Below are positions 7,384 through 15,041 of a stretch of 36,405 nucleotides of DNA, piece by piece. The notes under the pieces were generated by a model. It worked only from the letters and a program-made list of their open reading frames with translations, was not told where the DNA came from and did no database searches. Made by a program: the position numbers and the translations under genes. Position 1 is the first letter of the stretch. Each line of letters starts with the position of its first letter. Origin of the DNA: Casimicrobiaceae bacterium (GTDB lineage Bacteria > Pseudomonadota > Gammaproteobacteria > Burkholderiales > Casimicrobiaceae). Where the stretch lies: positions 1 through 36,405 of the forward strand of contig JANWWI010000028.1 of NCBI GenBank assembly GCA_025056355.1, given 5' to 3'.

Positions 7384-7792
7384 GGCTTCAACTCCCTGGT
7401 AAATGCGAATCGACGAGAAGCTCTGGTGACTGGAACCGATGCGCTCGGCCGAGCGAGGAGTCGCCGGGGTCGGCCCCGAATCAATCGCGAGCTCGCAGCG
7501 CTCAAGGACTGTGGCCAACGCGATGGCTGCGACGAAGGCCACGATGCCGCGCCGCAACCAGCGATCCTGACGGCTGAGACCCAGCGCCCTCGAGCCTCGA
7601 GTGCCGTCCCGCCCGCGCTTTCCAATCGGCACAACACCGGGCGCTTCGCCCGGGCGCCGGTCTACCGCGCCAATCTCCTGGGACCGCGCACGCCCGAGCC
7701 GCTCAAGCAGCGCCCGGCCGAGCCATTCGAGCAGTGGCCACCCGGGTGGCATGGGCGGCGGTCGGGAAAAACTCATCGCTTCGGCGAGAGGC
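7384..7792. other. Interval between nfeD and SPFH gene, open in the SPFH frame
   Basis: 409 nt on the minus-strand transcript between two genes that are usually adjacent. It is stop-free in the SPFH frame. An ATG at 7776, 17 nt past the nfeD stop, would give about 131 extra N-terminal residues: Pro/Arg-rich at first, then one hydrophobic stretch (GIVAFVAAIALATVL). No convincing ribosome-binding site precedes that ATG, and long open frames are common by chance at this GC content. It is either untranslated spacer or an unrecognised extension or small membrane protein. Confidence 0.4.
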
Positions 7793-8215
7793 TCAAGGAT
7801 GGGCGACCGGCGCGAGAACGAGAATGTTGCCGCGCATGGCAACGATCACCATCTGTTCCTGCCGGGGCGTGGATTCGCTCTCGGCCACTGCCTCCCACTG
7901 CGCGCCACGGTAGTAGACCCGTGCAGTGCCATCGGGCCGCCATTCCTGAACCCGAACCCGTTGGCCGAGGTCGAGGTTGCTCTCGAGCTTGGGCACCGAG
8001 CGATGGCGTTTTTTCCACTCGATCAGAACCAAAGTGCCCACAACCTGCACGACCGCCGCCACGATCCACTGCCAGGCAAGCGTCCCACCGAAATACGCAA
8101 CCGCGCCGCCCGCTACACAGGCCAGCGCGACCACGAGCAGGTAGAACGTGCCGGTGAGCATCTCCGCACCCACCAAAATCGCAGCGGCAATCCACCACCA
8201 GATATAGAGCGCCAT
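7793..8215 (-). CDS. NfeD-like membrane protein
   Basis: 140 aa. Two to three hydrophobic segments fill residues 4-66 (IWWWIAAAILVGAEMLTGTFYLLVVALACVAGGAVAYF, here split by short polar turns, then WIVAAVVQVVGTLVLIEW). A soluble C-terminal OB-fold follows (LDLGQRVRVQEWRPDGTARVYYRGAQWEAVAE...VIVAMRGNILVLAP), with the NfeD hallmark of a glycine-rich beta barrel and a terminal VxGxxLxV-like strand. This is the short NfeD form without the ClpP-like protease domain. NfeD proteins partner with SPFH proteins such as the one downstream; the pair is linked to membrane organisation and quality control, though precise functions are poorly established. Confidence 0.9.
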   Translation of the reverse strand: MALYIWWWIAAAILVGAEMLTGTFYLLVVALACVAGGAVAYFGGTLAWQWIVAAVVQVVGTLVLIEWKKRHRSVPKLESNLDLGQRVRVQEWRPDGTARVYYRGAQWEAVAESESTPRQEQMVIVAMRGNILVLAPVAHP

Positions 8216-8405
8216 GTCCAGCTCCTCCTTCGGCTACACCCTTGCTTGCGGGCCTTAGGTACGCGGGATCATACGGACTTGCAAGAGGCCCTGCCATCGC
8301 GCGAGCTTGCCAGTTGCACGGCACTTTGCAGAGCTCGCCCGACGGAGCGCTCGAGGCCCCGACGCACGCGGATTCGCCTCACGCTGGGAAACGGCCATAA
8401 AGACC

Positions 8406-8445
8406 ATATAATTCAAAGAGTTCCAATATAATTCAAAGAGTTCCA
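8406..8445. repeat. Perfect 20-bp tandem direct repeat carrying TATAAT
   Basis: The unit ATATAATTCAAAGAGTTCCA occurs twice without interruption (8406-8425 and 8426-8445). Each copy contains a consensus TATAAT -10 hexamer on the plus strand (8407-8412 and 8427-8432). No convincing -35 hexamer lies 17 nt upstream of either. The AT-rich block stands out from its surroundings. It could be duplicated promoter DNA or a site prone to slippage. Confidence 0.9.
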
Positions 8446-8494
8446 GCACGCTACTTGCGCCGGCTCAATCCTGCGCCGGCACGACAACCCTGCT

Positions 8495-8524
8495 TTGCGT
8501 TTGGCCGACGGTTGCGCGCACAAT
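8495..8524 (+). promoter_or_regulatory. Candidate sigma-70 promoter for fmdB-DUF502-aspS
   Basis: TTGCGT (8495-8500), an 18-nt spacer, then CACAAT (8519-8524), about 118 nt before the fmdB start. Each hexamer matches consensus in four of six bases. Prediction by eye only. Confidence 0.3.
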
Positions 8525-8642
8525 GTTTCGCTTTTGGCCTCATGACCCGAGGGTCGAAGGCGTGTTGGCCTCGGCACGAAGGTGGTTGTCGCTTGCTGCT
8601 GGGTTACCTCCTGTTTGACGCGAGTTTGTTGTAGGTTCGACC

Positions 8643-8966
8643 ATGCCCATCTACGAGTATGCATGCCCCGACTGTGGGTACCACGGCGAACACATGCAAA
8701 AGTTCTCGGATGCGCCGATTGCCCAGTGCCCTGGCTGTAGCAGCGCAAACTACGCGCGTCGAGTCTCGGCGGCAGCCTTTGCGCTCAAAGGCACCGGCTG
8801 GTATGTGACCGACTTCAAGGGAAACGGCACGCCGAAGGCCAAAACCGACTCGGACGGCAAGAAGCAAGACGGCTCGGCCACCTCCGAGAGTACGCCAACC
8901 GGCGCCACGAGCGAAACGTCCTCCGCCACCTGCGGGGCGGGGGCTTGCCCGGCTTGTGCGGACTGA
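8643..8966 (+). CDS. FmdB-family zinc-ribbon protein
   Basis: 107 aa. Starts MPIYEYACPDCGY, the FmdB signature, with two CxxC pairs (CPDCG and CPGCS) that should hold one zinc ion. The C-terminal half is a low-complexity Lys/Ser/Thr-rich tail ending in a further Cys cluster (CGAGACPACAD). FmdB proteins are proposed regulators named after a gene of an amidase/formamidase operon; the true function is unknown. In betaproteobacteria it commonly precedes a DUF502 gene and aspS, exactly the order seen here, 40 nt from the next gene. Family assignment is firm; function is not. Confidence 0.92.
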   Translation: MPIYEYACPDCGYHGEHMQKFSDAPIAQCPGCSSANYARRVSAAAFALKGTGWYVTDFKGNGTPKAKTDSDGKKQDGSATSESTPTGATSETSSATCGAGACPACAD

Positions 8967-9006
8967 TCCCGCCGACGCTTAGCCAGCCTGCGGGACCGCA
9001 CTCCTC

Positions 9007-9684
9007 GTGATCAAAAAGTACCTCATCGCCGGACTGCTCGTCTGGGTGCCGCTTGGCGTGACGGTGTGGGTGCTGCACCTGCTCATCACGACCCTGGACC
9101 AGACGGCGTTGCTTCTGCCTGAGGCGTGGCGACCCAAGTGGGACGGCAAAGACATCCCCGGCGTCGGGATCCTGCTTGCCTTTGCCATCTTGTTCGTGAC
9201 CGGGGCCATCGCCAGCAATGTGATCGGGCGGCAACTGGTCCGCGCGTGGGAAGCGATCGTGCATCGCATTCCGGTGGTCGGCGGCATCTACAAGTCGGTC
9301 AAGCAGATCAGCGACCCAGTGCTTTCGGACTCCGGCCAAGCCTTCAGCAAAGCCGTGCTCGTCGAATTTCCGCACCCGGGCAGCCACACGGTGGCCTTTC
9401 TGACCAACGAGGTCCGCGGCGAACTGGCCGAACGGCTCGCCGAGCCGCATCTGTCGGTCTATGTGCCCACCACTCCGAACCCGACCTCGGGCTACATGGT
9501 GCTTCTGCCGCGGGCCAAGGTGCAGGAGCTCGACATGACGGTCGAGCAGGCGCTCAAGTATGTGATTTCAATGGGTGTGGCGCCGCCGCCGGTCCAGGCT
9601 TCGCGCACGCGGTCAGAGCTCAAGGCGGTCGCCGGAAGCCTCCCCGCCGCATCCCCGCCTGGGCGCACCGACGCTCGAGAGTGA
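9007..9684 (+). CDS. DUF502 family membrane protein
   Basis: 225 aa, starting at GTG (9007). Two membrane helices lie near the N-terminus (YLIAGLLVWVPLGVTVWVLH at 5-24, and GVGILLAFAILFVTGAIASN at about 52-71), followed by the conserved IPVVGGIYKSVKQISD and a C-terminal soluble beta-rich region (VYVPTTPNPTSGYMVLLPRAKV). These are the hallmarks of DUF502, an uncharacterised inner-membrane family. The last 30 residues are Pro/Ala/Ser-rich and probably disordered. It is the middle gene of fmdB-DUF502-aspS. No biochemical role can be inferred from sequence. Confidence 0.92.
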   Translation: MIKKYLIAGLLVWVPLGVTVWVLHLLITTLDQTALLLPEAWRPKWDGKDIPGVGILLAFAILFVTGAIASNVIGRQLVRAWEAIVHRIPVVGGIYKSVKQISDPVLSDSGQAFSKAVLVEFPHPGSHTVAFLTNEVRGELAERLAEPHLSVYVPTTPNPTSGYMVLLPRAKVQELDMTVEQALKYVISMGVAPPPVQASRTRSELKAVAGSLPAASPPGRTDARE

Positions 9685-9859
9685 CCGGGTCCGGCGGCGC
9701 CCGCGTCACGTCGGGAAAGCCGCCCGGGGTCAAAATCGCCCGCGAAGCGTCGAAGTCCCGATCTCTGCGTGGCCACCGCCCGGAGCGCCTGCGCGCACAT
9801 AAACGCGCTTGCCGAGGTGTCGTGCGCCGTAACGCTTGTTTTGCCTTCCCTTGCCTGTC

Positions 9860-11647
9860 ATGCGAACCACGTACACCGGCCTCCTTGATTCGACCTACCT
9901 CAACCAGACCGTCACCCTCACGGGCTGGGTGCATCGCCGCCGTGACCACGGCGGTGTGATCTTTATCGACCTGCGCGACCGTGAAGGAATCGCCCAGGTC
10001 GTGGTCGATCCGGATCGGCCGGAAGCGTTTCGCATCGCCGAGACGCTGCGCAACGAATACTGCATCCGTGTCACGGGCCAGGTGCGCAAGCGCCCGCCCG
10101 GCACGGAAAACCGCGAGCTCCACTCGGGCGAGGTCGAGCTCTTCGCCCACGAGATCGAGGTCTACAACGCCTCGGCCACGCCGCCCTTCCAGATGGATGA
10201 GACCCACATCGGCGAAGAGGTGCGGCTCAAGTACCGCTACCTGGATCTGCGCCGTCCGCCGATGACCCGCAACCTGCTGCTTCGGGCTCGCGTCACGGCC
10301 GCTGCGCGCGAATACTTGAATCGCCACGGCTTTATCGAGATCGAAACCCCGTTTCTCTACAAGAGCACCCCGGAGGGCGCGCGTGAATTCCTGATCCCCT
10401 CGCGCCTGCACGATGGCCACTTCTACGCGCTGCCGCAGTCGCCGCAACTGTTCAAGCAGCTTTTGATGATTGCGGGCTTCGACCGCTACTACCAGATCGT
10501 CAAGTGCTTCCGCGACGAGGATTTGCGCGCCGACCGGCAGCCCGAATTCACTCAGATCGACATTGAAACCTCGTTTCTGGACGAGCGCGAGGTGCGCGCG
10601 CTCATGGAGGGGCTGGTCAAGCATCTCTGGAAGGTGGCGCTCGATGTGGAGCTGCCGGACTTCCCCCAGTTGAGCTACGCCGAGGCCATGCAGCGCTTCG
10701 GCAGCGACAAGCCGGACCTGCGCGTGAAGCTCGAACTGACCGAGCTCACCGATCTGATGAAGACGGTCGAGTTCAAGGTCTTTCGCTCTGCGGCGGAACT
10801 CAAAGACGGCCGTGTGGTGGCGCTTCGCGTTCCCGGCGGCGGTCAGCTCTCGCGCAAGGAAATCGATGACTACACCGCGTTTGTGGCGATCTACGGCGCA
10901 AAGGGCCTGGCCTGGATCAAGGTCAACGATACGGGCAAGCTTGGTGACGAAGGCTTGCAAAGCCCGATCGTCAAATTTCTGCCGGCCGAGGTGCTACGCG
11001 CGATCCTTGAGCGAAGTGGGGCGCAAAATGGTGATCTTTTGTTCTTTGGCGCCGATCGCGCAAAGATCGTGCACGATGCCATGGGCGCACTTCGAGTCAA
11101 AATCGGTCACGACCACGGCCGCAAGCTTGGATTCTTCGAGGAGGGGTTCAAACCGTGCTGGGTCGTGGATTTTCCGGCCTACGAGTACGATGAGGAAGCC
11201 AAGCGCTTCGTGGCCGCGCACCACCCCTTCACAAGCCCGAAAGACGAACACTGGCCGCTTCTGGAAAGCGACCCGGCGCGGGTGCTGGCCAAGGCGTACG
11301 ACCTCGCCATGAACGGCTCGGAAATTGCGGGGGGATCGGTGCGCATTCATCGCCCTGAACTTCAAGCCAGGCAGTTTGCGGTGCTTGGCATCAGCGAAGA
11401 AGAACAGCGCGCGAAGTTCGGCTTTCTGCTTGAAGCGCTCAAGTACGGCGCGCCGCCTCATGCGGGCATCGCCTTCGGGCTCGATCGGATGGTGGCGATC
11501 CTCTGCGGCGCCGAATCGATCCGTGACGTGATCGCTTTCCCGAAGACGCAGCGCGGCCAGGATCTGATGGTGGAAACCCCTGCCCGGGTCACCGAGGAGC
11601 AGCTGCGCGAACTTCACATCCGGCTTCGCAACCCCGGACGAAGCTGA
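9860..11647 (+). CDS. aspS: Aspartyl-tRNA synthetase, probably non-discriminating (Asp/Asn)
   Basis: 595 aa from the ATG at 9860 (MRTTYTGLL); a TTG 24 nt upstream in frame is rejected. Bacterial-type class II enzyme: an N-terminal OB anticodon-binding domain (residues 1-105); class II motif 2 ([20 protein letters not shown]); an inserted GAD domain in the middle; and motif 3 ([13 protein letters not shown]) before the conserved VIAFPKTQ. It charges tRNA with aspartate. In RRRDHGG residue 30 is His. In characterised bacterial AspRSs His at this position goes with relaxed, non-discriminating enzymes that also charge tRNA-Asn, whereas the E. coli enzyme has Leu. That implies a GatCAB amidotransferase elsewhere in the genome (inference). 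The leader is pyrimidine-rich with no evident Shine-Dalgarno sequence. Confidence 0.97.
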   Translation: MRTTYTGLLDSTYLNQTVTLTGWVHRRRDHGGVIFIDLRDREGIAQVVVDPDRPEAFRIAETLRNEYCIRVTGQVRKRPPGTENRELHSGEVELFAHEIEVYNASATPPFQMDETHIGEEVRLKYRYLDLRRPPMTRNLLLRARVTAAAREYLNRHGFIEIETPFLYKSTPEGAREFLIPSRLHDGHFYALPQSPQLFKQLLMIAGFDRYYQIVKCFRDEDLRADRQPEFTQIDIETSFLDEREVRALMEGLVKHLWKVALDVELPDFPQLSYAEAMQRFGSDKPDLRVKLELTELTDLMKTVEFKVFRSAAELKDGRVVALRVPGGGQLSRKEIDDYTAFVAIYGAKGLAWIKVNDTGKLGDEGLQSPIVKFLPAEVLRAILERSGAQNGDLLFFGADRAKIVHDAMGALRVKIGHDHGRKLGFFEEGFKPCWVVDFPAYEYDEEAKRFVAAHHPFTSPKDEHWPLLESDPARVLAKAYDLAMNGSEIAGGSVRIHRPELQARQFAVLGISEEEQRAKFGFLLEALKYGAPPHAGIAFGLDRMVAILCGAESIRDVIAFPKTQRGQDLMVETPARVTEEQLRELHIRLRNPGRS

Positions 11648-11744
11648 GGCTGCGGGCTGCTTGGTCCGTTCGGCCTTGGGCTCGGAGTATCCCGCGCCCT
11701 CGTGCTAACCCCGATGCGTCGACCGTCCGGCCCGTCGAGAATCG

Positions 11745-11756
11745 AAAAGCGCTTTT
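11745..11756. promoter_or_regulatory. Perfect 12-bp palindrome before the TRAP binding-protein gene
   Basis: AAAAGCGCTTTT, 4 nt before the ribosome-binding sequence AAGGAGG (11761-11767). It could be an operator or an RNA stem affecting access to the Shine-Dalgarno. No regulator is identifiable. Confidence 0.3.
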
Positions 11757-11777
11757 CTCAAAGGAGGATCGGTTCCC

Positions 11778-12830
11778 ATGGATCGCCGAATGTTCGTCAA
11801 AGCCGCGGGTGCAGCGGCGGCCACCACCTTCGGTGCGCCGGCGTTGATCGGATTGGCTCAGCAAAGCGTCACGCTCAAGTTCCACACCTTCATGGCGCCC
11901 ACTTCGAATGTGTGGCTGACCATGCACAAGCCATGGATGGACAAGGTCGAAAAGGACTCCGGCGGCCGCATCAAGTTCGAGCCCTACCCCGCCATGCAAC
12001 TGGGCGGCACGCCGCAGCAGCTCTTCGATCAGGTGCGCGACGGTGTGGCCGATGTGGTCTGGACGCTGCCGGGCAACACGCCGGGGCGCTTTCCGCGTGT
12101 GGAGGTCTTCGAACTGCCTTTCATGATGAACAACGCCGAGGCGACCTCGCGCGCTTACTGGGAGTATGTTCAGACCGCTGCGCAGGATGAGTTCAAGGAC
12201 GTTCAGATGATTGCCCTCCACGTGCACGGTCCGGGCATGTTCCACATGAAGGAAAAACTCGTGCGCTCGGCGGCCGACCTCAAAGGGCAAAAGGTGCGCG
12301 GCCCCACCCGCCAGATCACGAAGATGTTGCAACTGCTCGGTGCAAGCCCCGTGGGGATGCCCCTTCCGCAAATCCCGGATGCCCTCTCAAAGGGCGTGAT
12401 CGATGGCTGCGTCATCCCCTGGGAGGTGGTGCCGTCGGTCAAGGTGCATGAGCTCACGAAATTCCACAGCGAATTCGCGCCTGAGGCCGGTGCGCTCTAC
12501 ACCACAACCTTCGTGATGGCGATGAACCGCGCCAAGTACGCAAGCCTGCCGCCGGAGTTGAAGGCGGTGATCGACCGCAATAGCGGTATCGAGACCTCCG
12601 GCTGGCTCGGCAAGACCCAGCAGGGTAACGACCCCGCTGGACGCAAGGCCGCCCAAGACCGCGGCAACACGATCCACACGATCGGTCGCACCGAGGCCGA
12701 GGAGTTCCGGCGCCTCGTGCAGCCGATCTACCAGGAGTGGATCGAAGACATGAACAAGCGCGGCTTCAACGGCAAGCAGCTCTTCGACACCGCACGCAGC
12801 TTGATCGAAAAGCACGGCAAACGCGCCTGA
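11778..12830 (+). CDS. TRAP transporter solute-binding protein (DctP family)
   Basis: 350 aa. A twin-arginine signal (DRRMFVKAAGAAAATTFG) suggests Tat export to the periplasm, as for many TRAP binding proteins. The DctP fold follows: HTFMAPTSNVW, then QLGGTPQQLFDQVRDGVADVVW, the signature KVRGPTRQITKMLQLLGASPVGMP with the Arg that normally grips the substrate carboxylate, and VIDGCVIPWEVV. It would deliver an organic acid to a DctQM-type permease, but no membrane components are nearby, so it is an orphan in this window. The start is well defined by AAGGAGG 10 nt before the ATG, one of the strongest ribosome-binding sites in the window. A strong terminator follows (12864-12891), so it is probably a single-gene transcript. 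Substrate unknown. Confidence 0.93.
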   Translation: MDRRMFVKAAGAAAATTFGAPALIGLAQQSVTLKFHTFMAPTSNVWLTMHKPWMDKVEKDSGGRIKFEPYPAMQLGGTPQQLFDQVRDGVADVVWTLPGNTPGRFPRVEVFELPFMMNNAEATSRAYWEYVQTAAQDEFKDVQMIALHVHGPGMFHMKEKLVRSAADLKGQKVRGPTRQITKMLQLLGASPVGMPLPQIPDALSKGVIDGCVIPWEVVPSVKVHELTKFHSEFAPEAGALYTTTFVMAMNRAKYASLPPELKAVIDRNSGIETSGWLGKTQQGNDPAGRKAAQDRGNTIHTIGRTEAEEFRRLVQPIYQEWIEDMNKRGFNGKQLFDTARSLIEKHGKRA

Positions 12831-12863
12831 AGCACGCGGGCAAGGGACCCACCCCACCCAACC

Positions 12864-12891
12864 GGCCGCCTTCGCGCGGCCTTTTTTCTTT
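12864..12891 (+). terminator. Rho-independent terminator after TRAP binding-protein gene
   Basis: GGCCGC (12864-12869) pairs perfectly with GCGGCC (12876-12881) across CTTCGC, and six T residues follow directly (12882-12887), then CTTT. It lies 34 nt after the stop codon. This is the clearest intrinsic terminator in the window. Confidence 0.9.
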
Positions 12892-12985
12892 GTGAAGCCC
12901 AGCGACCGTGCGTGAGCCAGCCGGGACGTCTCTGGACCGCGTGTTCCTTGCCGCCTGGGACCTCGGGGCGTCTCAGCCGGCCCGC

Positions 12986-13015
12986 TTGAGAAGTACAAAA
13001 TTACGTGCTAACGTA
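12986..13015 (+). promoter_or_regulatory. Candidate promoter with overlapping operator for the regulator-hydrolase pair
   Basis: TTGAGA (12986-12991), a 17-nt spacer, then TAACGT (13009-13014). The inverted repeat TACGT (13002-13006), GCTA, ACGTA (13011-13015) straddles the -10 region. The start codon is at 13021, six nt past the -10, so the transcript would be nearly leaderless. The position suits autorepression by the ArsR-like protein; this is inference. Confidence 0.45.
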
Positions 13016-13020
13016 TTTTC

Positions 13021-13698
13021 ATGTCTCGTAAGACCCGGCGTCCAGTTTCTGCCGCCTCGACAACGACTGCCGCGCGCAGCCCGGTCGCATGGAGTGGGCA
13101 GACGGCGGCCGATCTCGACCGGCTCCAGGCGGCAATGGCCGCGCTGAGCCAGCGGGTCGAGGCGCTCGAAGCCAAGCTTGCTCGCGACCCACTCAAGCCT
13201 GAATCAGGCGCTGCCGCGCCGGGCGGCTTGCCGCTCGATGAGCGCTTCTGGCTCATTCGACAAATCGAACAAGCCGCCACAGCCGGCGGCGGCGTGGCCT
13301 TCGGCGGCCGCGCCACCTTGCCGACGGGTGAGACCTTTTACTGGCAAATCGAGTCGCTCACCGAGGACTTGCTTGAGGCCGATTGGCAAAGCGCTAGAGC
13401 GCGGCTTTCCGCGCTCGCCCATCCGGTGCGCCTTGCGCTTTTGAAAGCCCTGCTGACGGGCATCCGCGACAGCGCTGGGCTTGCCACCCTGCCCGGGCTT
13501 GGCACGACCGGTCAGCTCTACCACCACCTCAAAGAGCTCGAAGCCGCGGGTTGGATACGCCAACCTCGGCGCGGCGAGTTCGCGGTTTTGGCCGAGCGGG
13601 TGATTCCGCTCCTTGTGATCCTGTCGGCCTGCGAGATCGGCCAGAAAGCCGCGCCTGCCCCGCAATCCTCACCCCACACCGGAGTTCGCCATGCCTGA
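13021..13698 (+). CDS. ArsR-like winged-helix transcriptional regulator
   Basis: 225 aa. The N-terminal 60 residues include a coiled-coil-like stretch (DLDRLQAAMAALSQRVEALEAKLA, here read as heptads at 31-54). A middle region (70-125) is of unknown fold. A winged-helix domain spans residues 126-205: ARLSALAHPVRLALLKALL resembles the ArsR dimer helix, and TTGQLYHHLKELEAAGWI (162-179) is the recognition helix and start of the wing. No metal-binding Cys motif is seen, so a metal sensor is unlikely. It overlaps the next gene, a serine hydrolase, by 8 nt (ATG at 13691, this stop at 13696-13698), a sign of a co-translated pair. The palindrome over its promoter suggests autoregulation. The ligand is unknown. 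Confidence 0.8.
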   Translation: MSRKTRRPVSAASTTTAARSPVAWSGQTAADLDRLQAAMAALSQRVEALEAKLARDPLKPESGAAAPGGLPLDERFWLIRQIEQAATAGGGVAFGGRATLPTGETFYWQIESLTEDLLEADWQSARARLSALAHPVRLALLKALLTGIRDSAGLATLPGLGTTGQLYHHLKELEAAGWIRQPRRGEFAVLAERVIPLLVILSACEIGQKAAPAPQSSPHTGVRHA

Positions 13699-14833
13699 GC
13701 TCCTCCATTCCCTCCGATGCTTGATCCACACCGCGCTTCGGTGGCTTGCGCCTCTTGTGTTTCTCTACGGGCTCCTCGTGCTTGCCTCCCTTGTGCTTGG
13801 CTTTGCCGCTCAGCGCGCGATCGCCCAGACGCCCGAGACCCTCCGGCAGGCAACCGAACGCCTCCGGCAGCTCGCCGACTTGCCAGCACTCGGTGTGGCC
13901 ATCGTTACGCCTCAGGGCGTGGAGCGGCTCGTGGTCACCGGGGTACGCAGGCGCGGCGAAGAAGTCGCCGCCACCGAGCACGACCTCTGGCACCTGGGCT
14001 CCTGCGGCAAAGCGATGACGGCGACACTCGTTGCGCGGCTGGTCGAGCGCGGCCTGATCGGTTGGGAAGACACCCTCGGCCAGCACTTTCAGGACGAGGC
14101 CGTTCAGGACAGTCCGCTTGCGAGGGCCACCCTCATCGAGTTGCTGGCGCATCGAAGCGGAGTGCCCGCCAATTTCGATGTGCGCGCCTACGCAGGCCGG
14201 CAGGATGTGAAGGCCGCGCGCCGTGTTCGCGATGCGCCGGGCAGCCGCTTCGAGTATTCGAACTGGGGCTACACGATCGTGGCGGCCATGCTTGAGCAAG
14301 CCACCGGAAAAAGCTTCGAGACGCTGCTTGCCGAGGAGCTTTTCGCGCCCCTCGGGATGACCTCCGCCGGTTTCGGCGGAACCGGAACGCCCGGGCGGCT
14401 CGATCAGCCCTGGCCGCATGATGCCGCGGGCCGACCCTATCCGCACAACGGGCCCGAGGCCGATCATCCGCCCGTGCTGAGTCCTGCCGGGCGGATGCAC
14501 ATGCGGCTTGAGGACTGGGCGCGCTTTGTGGCCGAACACTTGCGCGGCGCGCGAGGGGAAAGCCGCTTCCTGAAACCTGAAAGCTGGCGCCGGCTGCACA
14601 CCCCGGTGGGCGAGGACTACGCGCTCGGTTGGCTTGCGCCGCAACGCCCCTGGGCCCAGGGGCGCGCGCTCCATCACGCAGGCGACAACACACTCAACTT
14701 CGCCCTGGTCTGGGCCGCCCCGCAGGCCGGCTTCGCGGTGCTCGTCGTGACCAACCAAAGCGGCGCCTCGAAAGCGGCCGACAGGATCGCAAGCGAAGCG
14801 ATCCTCGCCCGGCTCTCAAACGCGCCGCGGTAG
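13691..14833 (+). CDS. Serine hydrolase, beta-lactamase class C-like family
   Basis: 380 aa. One hydrophobic N-terminal segment (about residues 19-40, ending near AQRAIAQ) acts as a membrane anchor or signal. The penicillin-binding fold follows with all three active-site motifs: S104-C-G-K107 (nucleophile and general base), Y189-S-N191, and H-H-A-G near residue 326 in place of the KTG box. These proteins include esterases, D-amino acid peptidases and beta-lactamase relatives; the third motif HxG favours an esterase or peptidase over a true class C beta-lactamase. GGAG lies 6-7 nt before the ATG, inside the upstream regulator gene with which it overlaps by 8 nt. The physiological substrate cannot be inferred. 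Confidence 0.9.
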   Translation: MPELLHSLRCLIHTALRWLAPLVFLYGLLVLASLVLGFAAQRAIAQTPETLRQATERLRQLADLPALGVAIVTPQGVERLVVTGVRRRGEEVAATEHDLWHLGSCGKAMTATLVARLVERGLIGWEDTLGQHFQDEAVQDSPLARATLIELLAHRSGVPANFDVRAYAGRQDVKAARRVRDAPGSRFEYSNWGYTIVAAMLEQATGKSFETLLAEELFAPLGMTSAGFGGTGTPGRLDQPWPHDAAGRPYPHNGPEADHPPVLSPAGRMHMRLEDWARFVAEHLRGARGESRFLKPESWRRLHTPVGEDYALGWLAPQRPWAQGRALHHAGDNTLNFALVWAAPQAGFAVLVVTNQSGASKAADRIASEAILARLSNAPR

Positions 14834-14912
14834 AACGCCCCTGCGCTCAGGCGCCTGCGCTGCGATCCCATACACCCACGGCTCGAGCGGGCGCGACGAA
14901 GAACCGCACGGC

Positions 14913-14956
14913 GTCCGTTTCCGAAACAGGACTCCGAAAGCGCTCATCGCCATAAT
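14913..14956 (+). promoter_or_regulatory. Near-palindrome and -10 hexamer before the FHA-EAL gene
   Basis: GTCC-GTTTC (14913-14921), C, GAAAC (14923-14927), A, GGAC (14929-14932): nine arm bases match on each side, with one interposed A. CATAAT (14951-14956) matches the sigma-70 -10 in five of six bases. A -35 hexamer would fall on the edge of the palindrome, which suits repressor or activator control. The ATG at 14955 lies inside the -10 hexamer, favouring the later start at 15042. Confidence 0.4.
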
Positions 14957-15041
14957 GCTCGTTGCGGCAGATTGCTTCGGAGCCCCGCCTCGGCACTTCC
15001 TGCCTCGCGGGAGTCATGTTCTTCTGAAGGCCACGACGCGC

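Larger units (their letters stand above)
8216..8642. other. Divergent intergenic region nfeD / fmdB
   Basis: 427 nt between the start of nfeD (minus) and the start of fmdB (plus), so it should hold promoters for both directions. It contains a conspicuous AT-rich 20-bp tandem repeat (8406-8445) in otherwise GC-rich sequence, a promoter-like pair at 8495-8524, and the short direct repeat GCGCCGGC near 8458 and 8474. No supported gene was seen; the open frames here are shadows without recognisable features. Confidence 0.5.

Noticed and set aside
6448-7842. 464-residue SPFH reading frame taken as one protein
   Set aside because: The first about 150 residues overlap nfeD and lack similarity; the ATG at 7383 has a good ribosome-binding site and starts at the family N-terminus.
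8406-8445. CRISPR array
   Set aside because: Only two copies, directly abutting with no spacers; it is a simple tandem duplication.
9620-10960. 446-codon open frame antisense to aspS
   Set aside because: Shadow of the GC-rich aspS coding strand; aspS is unmistakable and the antisense product has no domains. The same applies to long antisense frames at 13529-14758, 21353-22630 and 23238-24314.
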